The translations under genes were made by a program, and so were the position numbers. Below, piece by piece: positions 25,141 through 33,807 of a DNA stretch of 64,000 nt. This DNA is from Sphingobium sp. BYY-5. Lineage in GTDB: Bacteria > Pseudomonadota > Alphaproteobacteria > Sphingomonadales > Sphingomonadaceae. The stretch lies in assembly GCF_022758885.1 (NCBI RefSeq), contig NZ_JALEBH010000001.1, positions 496,001-560,000 of the forward strand, written 5' to 3'. How positions within the stretch are numbered: the first letter of the stretch is position 1; each line of letters opens with the position of its first letter. The notes beneath the pieces were generated by a model, which was given only the letters and a program-made list of their open reading frames with translations, ran no database searches and was not told the origin of the DNA.

Positions 25141-26055
25141 ATGAACCAGAATAGCACCACCAAGGGCCACGGATCGCTGATCGAGCGCGCGACCGAGATT
25201 TATGATTTCAGCGCCGCGTTAAAGGGACGTGCGGCCCCCGTGGTCGCCCTGCCCGCTGCACCGGTGGAACCGATCGCGCCGATATTCGCTGCCCCCGTCG
25301 ATGCGCCGGTCGTGCGTGCGCCGGCCTGGACAGGAGCGGTCCAGCCCATCGATCATGTTGGGCTGGCCGAGGCGGGCTGCCTTCAGCCCGACGGCCCGGT
25401 GACGGCCATGAGCGAGGAATTCCGCCTGCTCAAGCGCGACCTGCTCGCCCAGTTGCAGGGCAGTGCGCGGGGCAACCGCATCCTCGTCTGTTCGGCGCAT
25501 AGTGGCGACGGCAAGAGCTTCTGCGCGATCAATCTGGCGCTCAGCCTGGCGGCGGAGAAGGATCGGGAGATACTGCTGGTCGATGCCGATTTCGGCAAGC
25601 CGGGGATTCCGGCCAGGCTGGGTCTGACCGCTGGGCCGGGCTTGATGGATGCGCTGGCCGATCCGAATATCGCGATCGAGGATTGCATCATTCGCACTGA
25701 TTTGCCCTCGCTGGCGGTGCTGCCGGCTGGCGAGCGCAGCAACAACGACACCGAATATCTGGCTTCGGCCCGGACCCAGCAATTGTTCGCGCGGCTGACC
25801 GAGGGGCGGCCGGATCGCATCCTGATCTTCGATTCCCCGCCACTGCTCGCGGCGTCGCCCGCCGCCGTGCTGGCTAGCCACGCCGCGATCGCGCTGCTGG
25901 TCGTGCGTGCCGACAGGACGAGCGAGAGCGCGGTGCGCGAAGCCGCCATGATGCTGAAGGGCGGGGCGCAGGTGCAATTGCTGCTCAATGCCGTCCGCTT
26001 CACCGGCGGCCGCCGCTTTGGCAGCTATTATTCCAAGGGAGAGCCGCGGTCATGA
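25141..26055 (+). CDS. Tyrosine autokinase (BY-kinase), XrtA system
   Basis: This 304-residue cytosolic ATPase has an N-terminal variable linker and a bacterial tyrosine-kinase domain with the Walker A motif in VCSAHSGDGKSFCAINLALSLA. The Asp in SGDGKS replaces the Glu usual in this family. Walker A' (ILLVDADFGKPGIPARLG) and Walker B (RILIFDSPPLLAAS) follow. The C-terminus has RRFGSYYSKGEPRS, a short Tyr pair that may be the phosphorylation site. It regulates chain length with the preceding Wzz protein. It overlaps the downstream barrel gene by 4 nt. The start follows alignment (MNQNSTTKGHGS). Confidence 0.9.
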   Translation: MNQNSTTKGHGSLIERATEIYDFSAALKGRAAPVVALPAAPVEPIAPIFAAPVDAPVVRAPAWTGAVQPIDHVGLAEAGCLQPDGPVTAMSEEFRLLKRDLLAQLQGSARGNRILVCSAHSGDGKSFCAINLALSLAAEKDREILLVDADFGKPGIPARLGLTAGPGLMDALADPNIAIEDCIIRTDLPSLAVLPAGERSNNDTEYLASARTQQLFARLTEGRPDRILIFDSPPLLAASPAAVLASHAAIALLVVRADRTSESAVREAAMMLKGGAQVQLLLNAVRFTGGRRFGSYYSKGEPRS

Positions 26056-27653
26056 CCGGCCGTTACTGGATTTCGGGCGCATTTTCCGTTGCGCTGGCGG
26101 CCATGGCCGTGCCGGCGCTCGCCCAATCCTCACAACAGCAACAGCGTCTCAACGTCGTACCCTATCTGGGCGTGGATCAGGTCGTCATGGCGCCGCTCAA
26201 GGGGGACGGCGACGTCCTGACCTATACCAATGTCACGGCGGGCGTGACGGCCGAAGTCCGGACCCGCCGGGTCGAGGCGGTCGTGGACGCGCAATATGTT
26301 CACAGCTTCGGCTGGGGCAGCCAGGCGACCGATCAGGATGTCATCAGCGGCATAGCGAGCGCACGGGTCAACCTGACGCGCGGCCTGTCGCTCAATGCCG
26401 GCGGCCTTGCGACGCGGGTGCGGACCGACGGACTGTCCGGCGCGGCCACGCTTAACAACAGCTTCACCAGCCAGGTCTATGCCGGTTATATCGGCCCGTC
26501 CTACACGACGCAGGTCGGTGACTTCAGCGTCAACGGCTCCTATCGGCTGGGCTATGCGCGGGTGGAGGACGACACCGGCGCCGATTTCCCCGGCGCGCTG
26601 CCCAGCGGTTCCTTCGCGGATAGCTGGAGCCACAGCCTGCGCGGATCGGTCGGCTTTGCGCCGGGCACTGTTCTGCCGGTCGGCCTGACCGCCAGCGCCG
26701 GTTATGACCGCGAAAATGCGAGCCAGCTCGACCAGCGGTTCGAGGATGCCTGGGGCCGGATCGACGCCACGCTGCCGGTGTCGCGCACCGTCGCGCTGGT
26801 GGGCGGGGTCGGTTACGAGAATATCAAGATCAGCCAGCGCTCGCCGGTGCTGGATGAAGATGGCGCGCCGGTCGTCCGTGACGGCCGCTATGTCACCGAC
26901 AAAAATTCGCCGCGCGCGCTGATCTATGAATTTGACGACATCATCTGGGATGTGGGCGTGCTCTGGCGGCCCAGTCATCGCACTTCACTCCAGGCGCGCG
27001 TGGGTGAACGCTATGGCGGCATGACCTATCAGGGCAGTTTCCTCTGGCAGGGCAGCAACAGCAACTTCGCGCTGGTCGTCTTTGACGGGATCGACAGTTT
27101 CGGCCGGATGATTATGTCTGACGTCGCCGGGCTGTCAGGCAGCAACCTCAATGTCGTGCGCAATCCCTTCACCGGCGACCTGACCGGCTGCGCCTTCTCC
27201 GCCACCGGCGGCGGGCAATGCTTCAACGACGCGTTGTCGGGCATCACCGACGCCAATTTCCGCTATCGCGGTGTGTCGGCGCAATATGCGCTGCGGCGCG
27301 GGCCGTGGGGCTGGGGCGTGGGTGCGGGCTATTCGCAGCGCAAGTTCATCACGCCGCAGGGGCAGACCGTGCTGATCCGCGGGTCGCGGGATGAGAACTG
27401 GTTCGGCAATGCGTCGATGACCTATATGTTCAACGACCGGGACAGCATCGATACTGTCGCCTACGTCAATTATTTCAACGCCAGCGGCGGGCGGCCCGAT
27501 ATTCTCAACTACGGTGCTTTCACAAGCTATTTCAAAGGTCTGAGCCGCCGCCTGTCGGCATCGGCATCCGTCGGCATCGATGGGGCCAAGGCCGACGACA
27601 TCGACACGGTCATCAGCGCCATGGGGCAGGTTGGCCTGCGCTACAGCTTCTAA
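26052..27653 (+). CDS. Outer-membrane beta-barrel protein, PEP-CTERM/XrtA system-associated
   Basis: This 533-residue protein has a signal peptide (WISGAFSVALAAMAVPALAQ) and many alternating hydrophobic strands with Gly/aromatic girdles (for example SRTVALVGGVGYENIKI and TSLQARVGERYGGMTYQGSF). It ends with GLRYSF, the C-terminal aromatic signature of outer-membrane barrels. It matches the TIGR03016-type PEP-CTERM-associated outer-membrane proteins by position and size (from memory). It may form the secretion pore or help assemble the polymer. It overlaps the autokinase gene by 4 nt. A 22-nt gap separates it from the ATPase gene. Confidence 0.8.
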   Translation: MTGRYWISGAFSVALAAMAVPALAQSSQQQQRLNVVPYLGVDQVVMAPLKGDGDVLTYTNVTAGVTAEVRTRRVEAVVDAQYVHSFGWGSQATDQDVISGIASARVNLTRGLSLNAGGLATRVRTDGLSGAATLNNSFTSQVYAGYIGPSYTTQVGDFSVNGSYRLGYARVEDDTGADFPGALPSGSFADSWSHSLRGSVGFAPGTVLPVGLTASAGYDRENASQLDQRFEDAWGRIDATLPVSRTVALVGGVGYENIKISQRSPVLDEDGAPVVRDGRYVTDKNSPRALIYEFDDIIWDVGVLWRPSHRTSLQARVGERYGGMTYQGSFLWQGSNSNFALVVFDGIDSFGRMIMSDVAGLSGSNLNVVRNPFTGDLTGCAFSATGGGQCFNDALSGITDANFRYRGVSAQYALRRGPWGWGVGAGYSQRKFITPQGQTVLIRGSRDENWFGNASMTYMFNDRDSIDTVAYVNYFNASGGRPDILNYGAFTSYFKGLSRRLSASASVGIDGAKADDIDTVISAMGQVGLRYSF

Positions 27654-27675
27654 CCGGCGCCTGGGAGACGAAGAA

Positions 27676-28980
27676 ATGTACGATCAATTCTACGGATTGC
27701 AGGGCCGCCCGTTCCAACTGACGCCGGACCCGCATTATTATTTCGAAAGCGCGACGCATCGCAAGGCGCTGTCCTATCTGGGCTATGGCCTGGCGCAGGG
27801 CGAAGGCTTCATCGTCATCACCGGCGATATCGGTGCGGGCAAGACGACGCTGGTCGGCCATCTGATGCAGACGATCGACCCTTCGCGGCTGACCGCGGTC
27901 AAGATCGTGTCGACGCAGGTGGAGGGCGACGACATGCTGCGCCTCGCCGCGCAGAGTTTCGGGCTGGCGACGGAGGGTTTCACCAAGGCGGCGACCCTGC
28001 AACAGATTGAGGGCTATCTCCATGCCCAGGCGCGCGCTGGGCGACGCAGCCTGCTGATCGTCGATGAAGGCCAGAATCTGGGCATTTCCGCGATCGAGGA
28101 ATTGCGGATGCTGTCCAATTTCCAGTTGGGCGGTCAGTCGCTGCTGCAAATCTTCCTGCTGGGTCAGCCGGAGTTTCGCGACCTGCTGAAATCGCCGGAA
28201 CTGGAACAGTTGCGCCAGCGCGTCATCGCTACTCATCATCTGGAACCGATGCAGCAGCGCGAGGTGGAACCCTATATCCTGCACCGCCTGGGCATCGCCG
28301 GCTGGATCGGCAATCCGGCCTTCACCCCGGCTGCCTTCTCGGCCCTTTATACGGCGACCGGTGGCGTGCCGCGCCGTCTCAACGCGCTGGTCAGCCGCGT
28401 GCTGCTGCTGGGCGCGATCGAGCAACTGCATGAGATTGATGCCGATGTCGTGGCGGCGGTTGTCGCCGACATGGGGCTGGATGCGGACTTCATGCCGGAA
28501 CCGATGAAGCCGTCGGTTCTCGATATGGACGAGCCGCTGGTGGAAATGGTTGTCGCAGAGCCGGCGCCCGACGAGCAGGTGGTTCGGCCAGCACCTTTCG
28601 CCGCGCCCCTTACCGAACCTGCGTTCGTCGAAGCGCAGGCGGGTGAGGAAGACGAGAATATATTCGATCCGGACGCCGAACCACGCGAAAGGCTCGATGA
28701 ACTGCGTCGCGACATGCAGGATGAGATCGCGGCCCTGCGCGCCGAAATCGCATCGCTGCGCGCGGTGCAGGCCCACGCCCCCTTCGCTGCGCCCGCACCG
28801 ACGATCGATCCCGAAGCGCTCAAGGACTGTTTCACTCTGATCGAGGAACGGCTCTCCACGCTGGAGTTTCGCGCTGAGGAACAGGATGCCGCGTTGCGCC
28901 GCGTCCTGACCCTGCTGGTCGAATGGGTCGAGCGGGAGGACCGGATGGCGGATGTCGGTCAGGATATCGCCGTCGCCTGA
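27676..28980 (+). CDS. XrtA/PEP-CTERM system-associated AAA ATPase (ExeA-like)
   Basis: This 434-residue protein begins with MYDQFYGLQGRPFQLTPDPHYYF, the typical N-terminus of ExeA-like AAA ATPases. It has Walker A GDIGAGKTTLVGHLM and Walker B RSLLIVDEGQNL, then IEELRMLSNFQLGGQSLLQIFLLGQPE and TGGVPRRLNALVSRVLLLG. The C-terminal third (about 290-434) is an acidic linker with a coiled coil (RERLDELRRDMQDEIAALRAEI). It probably drives or gates secretion at the XrtA locus. The upstream extension of this frame lies inside the barrel gene and is rejected. It is 25 nt from the deacetylase gene. Confidence 0.92.
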   Translation: MYDQFYGLQGRPFQLTPDPHYYFESATHRKALSYLGYGLAQGEGFIVITGDIGAGKTTLVGHLMQTIDPSRLTAVKIVSTQVEGDDMLRLAAQSFGLATEGFTKAATLQQIEGYLHAQARAGRRSLLIVDEGQNLGISAIEELRMLSNFQLGGQSLLQIFLLGQPEFRDLLKSPELEQLRQRVIATHHLEPMQQREVEPYILHRLGIAGWIGNPAFTPAAFSALYTATGGVPRRLNALVSRVLLLGAIEQLHEIDADVVAAVVADMGLDADFMPEPMKPSVLDMDEPLVEMVVAEPAPDEQVVRPAPFAAPLTEPAFVEAQAGEEDENIFDPDAEPRERLDELRRDMQDEIAALRAEIASLRAVQAHAPFAAPAPTIDPEALKDCFTLIEERLSTLEFRAEEQDAALRRVLTLLVEWVEREDRMADVGQDIAVA

Positions 28981-29005
28981 TCGCGCGGACAGAGGTGGAA
29001 ATATC

Positions 29006-29851
29006 ATGCAGAACGCCCTGTCGGTCGATGTGGAGGACTGGTTCCAGGTCGGCGCCTTCGAACGGACGATCGACCGGGCCGACTGGGACAGGCTGACCCA
29101 TCGCGTCGAGGGCAATACCGATGCGGTGCTGGACCTGTTCGCGCAGGCGGGCGTCCACGCGACCTTCTTCACCCTGGGCTGGGTGGCGGAACGCTATCCG
29201 GCGCTCATGCGGCGCATTGTGCAGGCCGGCCATGAAGTGGCGAGCCATGGCTATGACCATGCCCGCGTCTTCACCTTCACCCCCGACCAGTTTCGCGCCG
29301 ATCTGCGCAAGGCGCGCGCGATCCTGGAGGATGCGAGCGGACAGGCGGTGACGGGCTATCGCGCGCCCAGCTTCTCGATCGACCCCCGCTCCCCCTGGGC
29401 GCATCCGATCCTGGCGGAAGAAGGCTATCGTTATTCGTCCAGCGTCGCACCGATCCGGCACGATCATTATGGCTGGCCCGATTCCCCACGCTTCGCCTGG
29501 AAGCCGGTACAGGATTCGCCGTTGGTGGAACTGCCGGTGACGACGGCCCAATGGGGCAAGCGCAGGCTGGCGGCGGGCGGCGGCGGTTTCTTCCGCCTGC
29601 TGCCCTATGGTTTTTCGCGCTGGGCGATCCGGCAGGTCAACGAACAGGCCGGGCGGCCCGCCATCCTCTATTTCCATCCCTGGGAAATTGATCCCGGCCA
29701 ACCGCGCGTTGCGGGCGCGCCGCTACGCTCCCGCCTGCGGCACTATAGCAACCTGTCGGTGATGGCGGCCAAGCTGCGCCGCCTGACGCGCGACTTCGAC
29801 TGGACGCGGGTTGACGCACTGGCCGACGCAGAAGCGGCGCGCGCGGCATGA
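29006..29851 (+). CDS. Polysaccharide deacetylase, XrtA system-associated
   Basis: This is a 281-residue NodB-family carbohydrate esterase. The N-terminal ALSVDVEDWFQV contains the catalytic and metal Asp residues. FFTLGWVAERYPALMRRIVQAGHEVASHGYDHARVF provides the His-rich metal site, and GYRAPSFSI the conserved Arg. AILYFHPWEIDPGQPR near the C-terminus carries the catalytic His. It removes acetyl groups from the polysaccharide or a linked glycan. It lies between the AAA ATPase and a FemAB gene, overlapping the latter by 4 nt. ATG 29006 follows the family alignment, with a moderate Shine-Dalgarno. Confidence 0.92.
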   Translation: MQNALSVDVEDWFQVGAFERTIDRADWDRLTHRVEGNTDAVLDLFAQAGVHATFFTLGWVAERYPALMRRIVQAGHEVASHGYDHARVFTFTPDQFRADLRKARAILEDASGQAVTGYRAPSFSIDPRSPWAHPILAEEGYRYSSSVAPIRHDHYGWPDSPRFAWKPVQDSPLVELPVTTAQWGKRRLAAGGGGFFRLLPYGFSRWAIRQVNEQAGRPAILYFHPWEIDPGQPRVAGAPLRSRLRHYSNLSVMAAKLRRLTRDFDWTRVDALADAEAARAA

Positions 29852-30918
29852 TGGCGGGGAATGGTGCTGGCCCTTCTGTAACGATGCTCGACCTGAACGA
29901 CCCGGCGCAGGCGCAGGCGGTTGACGCTTATGTGATGGGCCATGACGAAGGAACGCCCTTCCATCGTCCGGCCTGGCTCGGCGCGGTCGAGGAAGCGACG
30001 GGCAATCGCGCCCTGCTGCTGGCTGCTATCGGGCCTTCGGGCCGGATCGTCGGCTTCCTGCCGCTGCACCATATCAAGAGCGCGCTGTTCGGCGAGGCGT
30101 TGGTGTCCACCGGCTTTGCAGTCGATGGCGGCATATTGGCGGATGACGAGAATGTCGCGGCGGCTCTCGCCATGGAAGCGCAGGAACTGGCGCGCGCGCG
30201 TGGCGATCTGTCGCTCGAATTGCGCGGCGGCGCGGCCCCCGGAACTGACTGGGAACGGCGGGAGGGGCAGCATGTCAGCTTCGCTCGCCCGATCGCGTGC
30301 GACGATGAAGCCGAATTGCTGGCCGTACCGCGCAAGCATCGCGCCGAACTGCGCAAGGCGCTGGCCAATCCAGCGCTGACCATAGAGGTGGGCCGCGATC
30401 TGCGGCACCTTCGCGCCCATTATCATGTCTACGCCACCAGCGTCCGCAATCTCGGCACGCCGGTCTTCCCGGCGGGGCTGTTCCGTGCCGTGCTGGAACG
30501 GTTCGGGACGGACGCGGACATATTGATCGTGCGTGAAGGGGAGCGGCCGGTTTCGGCGGTATTGAGCCTTTATCACAACGGCCGGATCTTGCCCTATTGG
30601 GGTGGCGGCATCGGCGATGCACGGCGATTGCGATCCAATGAACTCCTATATTACCGACTGATGGGACATGCCAGGACGCGGGGCATGACCATGTTCGACT
30701 TCGGCCGGTCAAAGGTCGGCAGCGGCCAGGCGACATGGAAGAAGAGCTTCGGCTTCGAACCGCACCCGCTGGTCTATCATGGCTGGTCCGCGGACGGCGC
30801 CCGGCGCGACATCGATCCCAACAGCGCCAGATATCAGCGGCGGATCGATTTGTGGAAGAAGCTGCCCTTGCCGGTCGCCAATCTGATCGGCCCCTATATC
30901 GCGCGGGGGCTGGGATGA
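29848..30918 (+). CDS. FemAB family protein, XrtA/PEP-CTERM system-associated
   Basis: This 356-residue GNAT-fold protein has the two FemAB-like domains. The first has PFHRPAWLGAVEEATGNRALLLAA and IVGFLPLHHIKSALFGEALVSTGFAVDGGILADDENVAAAL. The second has TPVFPAGLFRAVLERFGTDADILIVREGERPVSAVLSLYHNGRILPYWGGG and MTMFDFGRSKVGSGQATWKKSFGFE. It matches the exosortase-associated FemAB family (TIGR03019-type, from memory). It may add an amino-acid-like group to the polymer or to its lipid carrier. It overlaps its neighbours by 4 nt on both sides. Confidence 0.9.
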   Translation: MMAGNGAGPSVTMLDLNDPAQAQAVDAYVMGHDEGTPFHRPAWLGAVEEATGNRALLLAAIGPSGRIVGFLPLHHIKSALFGEALVSTGFAVDGGILADDENVAAALAMEAQELARARGDLSLELRGGAAPGTDWERREGQHVSFARPIACDDEAELLAVPRKHRAELRKALANPALTIEVGRDLRHLRAHYHVYATSVRNLGTPVFPAGLFRAVLERFGTDADILIVREGERPVSAVLSLYHNGRILPYWGGGIGDARRLRSNELLYYRLMGHARTRGMTMFDFGRSKVGSGQATWKKSFGFEPHPLVYHGWSADGARRDIDPNSARYQRRIDLWKKLPLPVANLIGPYIARGLG

Positions 30919-32141
30919 GCGGCGACATCCTCTTCCTCTGCCACCGCATCCCCTTTCCACCGGACCGGGGCGACAAGATACGGTCCTGGCATCTGCTGAA
31001 ACGGCTGGCGGAAGCAAGCGCCGTCCATGTCGGCTGTTTCGCCGATGATGATCGCGACATGGGTTTTGCGGACGAACTGGCGCAGATCGCGGCCAGCCAG
31101 TGCGTGTTACGGCGTGACCGGTGGAAAGTCACCGCCGGGCTGACCGGCCTGGCGAAGCGCCAGTCGCTGCTTGTTTCGCTGTTCGATCATCCGGGACTGC
31201 ACCAGTGGGTCGCGCGGACCCTGGCGGAACGACCAGTTCGTGCGGTCTTCGCTTATTCAGCGCAGATGGCGCATTTCGTGCCGGTGCTGCCGCCAGACAT
31301 CCGCTTCATAATGGATTTCGTCGATTTCGATTCGGCCAAATATGCGACCTATGGTGCACAGGGCAGCGGCCCCATGGCATGGATCAACCGCCGTGAAGGA
31401 CGACTACTGTTCGATTTCGAACGCAGGATCGCCCGGCGCGCCGCCACCTCCAGTTTCGTGAGCGAAGCTGAAGCGCAGATGTTCCGCGCCGCCACAGGCC
31501 ACAATTCGCGTCGTGTGGTGGCGCTCGAAAATGGCGTGGCGCTCGATTATTTCGATCCGGCAGCGGATTTCGCGCCGGTCGAGGCGGGGCAGGGGCCGCT
31601 GCTCGTCTTCACCGGCCAGATGGACTATCGCCCCAATGTCGAGGCGGTGGAGAGCTTCGCGCGCGAAACGCTGCCCGCCATTCGGGTTGCCCACCCCGAT
31701 GTTCGTTTCGCTATTGTCGGGCGCAATCCGGTGAAGGCGGTGCAGGCGCTGGCCGATCGGCCCGGCGTGATCGTGACCGGTGGCGTGCCTGATGTGCGCG
31801 GCTGGCTGGCGGCGGCGGATGTGGTTGTCGCGCCGCTGCGGATCGCGCGCGGCATCCAGAACAAGATACTCGAAGCGATGGCGATGGCCCGCCCCGTCGT
31901 TGCCTCGTCCCAGGCGGCGGAAGGCATCGACGCGACCGACGACGCGCATCTGCTGATTGCCGACGATCCCGCGCATGAGGCGGAAAAGATCATTGCCCTG
32001 CTCGCCGACCCGGCCCGCGCGGCAACGCTGGGGCGGGCGGCGCGAGCACGGATGGAAGAGCGTTATCGCTGGTCGGCGACGCTGGACCGGCTGCCCGACC
32101 TGCTGTTCGGCCGGGCCTCGGTCGGAGGTTGCATGGTATGA
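30915..32141 (+). CDS. GT4-type glycosyltransferase, XrtA/PEP-CTERM system-associated
   Basis: This 408-residue GT-B glycosyltransferase begins with SGDILFLCHRIPFPPDRGDKIRSWHLLKRLAE, the hallmark of the exosortase-associated (TIGR03087-type) family. A Rossmann-like N-terminal domain is followed by the donor domain: LLVFTGQMDYRPNVEAVESF, RFAIVGRNPVKAVQAL, and RGIQNKILEAMAMARPVVASSQAAEG with the conserved Glu. It should add a sugar to the growing polymer or to a lipid-linked intermediate. It overlaps the FemAB gene and the exosortase gene by 4 nt each, so the three are probably translated together. Confidence 0.93.
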   Translation: MSGDILFLCHRIPFPPDRGDKIRSWHLLKRLAEASAVHVGCFADDDRDMGFADELAQIAASQCVLRRDRWKVTAGLTGLAKRQSLLVSLFDHPGLHQWVARTLAERPVRAVFAYSAQMAHFVPVLPPDIRFIMDFVDFDSAKYATYGAQGSGPMAWINRREGRLLFDFERRIARRAATSSFVSEAEAQMFRAATGHNSRRVVALENGVALDYFDPAADFAPVEAGQGPLLVFTGQMDYRPNVEAVESFARETLPAIRVAHPDVRFAIVGRNPVKAVQALADRPGVIVTGGVPDVRGWLAAADVVVAPLRIARGIQNKILEAMAMARPVVASSQAAEGIDATDDAHLLIADDPAHEAEKIIALLADPARAATLGRAARARMEERYRWSATLDRLPDLLFGRASVGGCMV

Positions 32142-33676
32142 CGGACCGTGCGCTGACGCCCGCTCGCTTGCCGCTGGTCGACCTGACCGGCTGGCGCGGC
32201 CATCTCATTGCGCTGGGCGTGGTGGCCTTCGCCATCCTGTCGCTCTTCTTCGACGATGTCTGGTCCATGGTGTCGATCTGGTGGAACGCCTCCACTTTCG
32301 GCCATTGCCTGTTCATTCCCTTCCTGATCGCCTGGCTGGTGCAGCAGCGCCTGGGCGGTCTGCGGCAATTGCAGCCAGTGGCCTGGGCGCCGGGCCTGCT
32401 GTGGCTGGGGGCGGGGGCCTTCGCCTGGTTGCTGGGCGCGGCGGCGGGGGTGGCGATGGTGCGCCACGGTGCGCTGGTCGTGATGCTTCAGGGCGCGACG
32501 ATCGCGCTGCTCGGCCCGGCGGTCGCCCGTGCGCTGCTCTTCCCCCTCTTCTATGCCTTCTTCATGGTTCCCTTCGGGGAGGAGATCGTCCCGCCACTGC
32601 AACTGGTGACGGCGCGGCTTTCCATGCTGCTGCTCGACCTGTCGGGCGTGCCCGCGCATATGGAGGGCATCTTCATCACCACGCCGACGGGTTATTTCGA
32701 GGTGGCCGAAGCCTGTTCCGGCGCGAAGTTCCTGATCGCCATGACCGCCTATGGCGCGCTCGTCTGCAATGTCTGCTTCAAGAGCTGGCCGCGCCGTATC
32801 CTCTTCATGACCGGCGCATTGGGACTGTCCGTCCTGGCCAATGGCGTGCGCGCTTTCGCCACCATCCTCGTCGCGCACCTGACCACGGTCGACGCGGCGG
32901 TCGGCTTCGACCATGTCGTCTATGGCTGGGTCTTCTTCGCGATCATCATGATCGTCGTCATGGCGACAGCCTGGCCCTTTTTCGACCGCAAGCCCGGCGA
33001 TCCCTGGTTCGACCCGCACGCCTTGCAACGGGAAGGGGAAGGCGGCGGTCCGGCGGGCAAGGTGGTGGGCGGCGCGCTGGCGCTGGTCATCGCCGCGCCG
33101 CTCTGGCTTGCTGCAACGGCTGCTGCTGCCGATCCGCTGCCGCCCATGCTGTCCATGCCGGCGATCAATGGCTGGAGCCGCACCGACGATCGTCAGGCCT
33201 ATCCCTGGAAGCCGCGTTTCGACGGCGCGGATCATTTCGTCACCGGTCGCTATCGCAACGGGCGCGGGCAGGTGGTGGATCTCGCCATCGCCAGCTTTGC
33301 GCGGCAGGATGAGGGCCGCGAACTGGTCGGTTTCGGCCAGGGCGCGGCCGATCCCGACAGTGCATGGGTCTGGTCTTCGCCCGCGCGCGCGCCATCCGAC
33401 GCGCGCGGCGAGCAGATCACCGCCCCCGGCCCGGTGGTGCGTCATGTGGTGAGCTTCTATATCGTGGGCGGCGGAGCGCCGACCGGCAGCAGGCCGGCGG
33501 TGAAGCTGGCGACGATGAAGGCGCGCCTGCTGGGCCGTGACCAGCGCGCCATCGCCATATTGGTGTCGGCTGAGGAAGGGGAGGACCATCCCGCCGACGC
33601 TGCCATTGCCGCTTTCCTCACCGATCTGGGAGATGTGCAGCTTTTGGCTGACCGCAGCATCGGCATCCGGCGATAA
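32138..33676 (+). CDS. xrtA: Exosortase A fused to a C-terminal EpsI-type domain
   Basis: This 512-residue protein has an N-terminal polytopic exosortase domain with about eight membrane segments and a C-terminal soluble EpsI-like domain (about residues 320-512). The transpeptidase-like catalytic residues are present: Cys193 in YFEVAEACSGAKFLIAM, Arg238 in ANGVRAFATILVAHL and His259 in VGFDHVVYGWVFFAI. Exosortases cut PEP-CTERM signals and transfer the protein to a surface glycan. ATG 32138 overlaps the stop of the preceding glycosyltransferase (ATGA). The EpsI part may help couple sorting to exopolysaccharide export. Confidence 0.93.
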   Translation: MTDRALTPARLPLVDLTGWRGHLIALGVVAFAILSLFFDDVWSMVSIWWNASTFGHCLFIPFLIAWLVQQRLGGLRQLQPVAWAPGLLWLGAGAFAWLLGAAAGVAMVRHGALVVMLQGATIALLGPAVARALLFPLFYAFFMVPFGEEIVPPLQLVTARLSMLLLDLSGVPAHMEGIFITTPTGYFEVAEACSGAKFLIAMTAYGALVCNVCFKSWPRRILFMTGALGLSVLANGVRAFATILVAHLTTVDAAVGFDHVVYGWVFFAIIMIVVMATAWPFFDRKPGDPWFDPHALQREGEGGGPAGKVVGGALALVIAAPLWLAATAAAADPLPPMLSMPAINGWSRTDDRQAYPWKPRFDGADHFVTGRYRNGRGQVVDLAIASFARQDEGRELVGFGQGAADPDSAWVWSSPARAPSDARGEQITAPGPVVRHVVSFYIVGGGAPTGSRPAVKLATMKARLLGRDQRAIAILVSAEEGEDHPADAAIAAFLTDLGDVQLLADRSIGIRR

Positions 33677-33695
33677 TGCGCATTGCTTTCAATCC

Positions 33696-33768
33696 GTTCG
33701 CCCTGAGCTTGTCGAAGGGCCGCACTTACTTCAAGAAATAGCAGGGCTTCGACAGGCTCAGCCCGAAC
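33696..33768. repeat. Imperfect palindromic repeat, GTTCGCCCTGAGC family
   Basis: The arms 33696-33720 (GTTCGCCCTGAGCTTGTCGA...) and about 33744-33768 (...TTCGACAGGCTCAGCCCGAAC) pair with a few mismatches. A related copy lies at 35716-35808. Both lie in the plus-strand cluster, one on either side of the amidotransferase gene. Confidence 0.75.
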
Positions 33769-33807
33769 GGGGTATGATTTGTCGGCCGATGATCTAAAGA
33801 CCAAACC

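Noticed and set aside
32063..33589. 508-aa minus-strand frame over the exosortase gene
   Set aside because: Composition is Arg/His/Gln-rich as expected of a shadow; the plus strand encodes the catalytic triad of XrtA.
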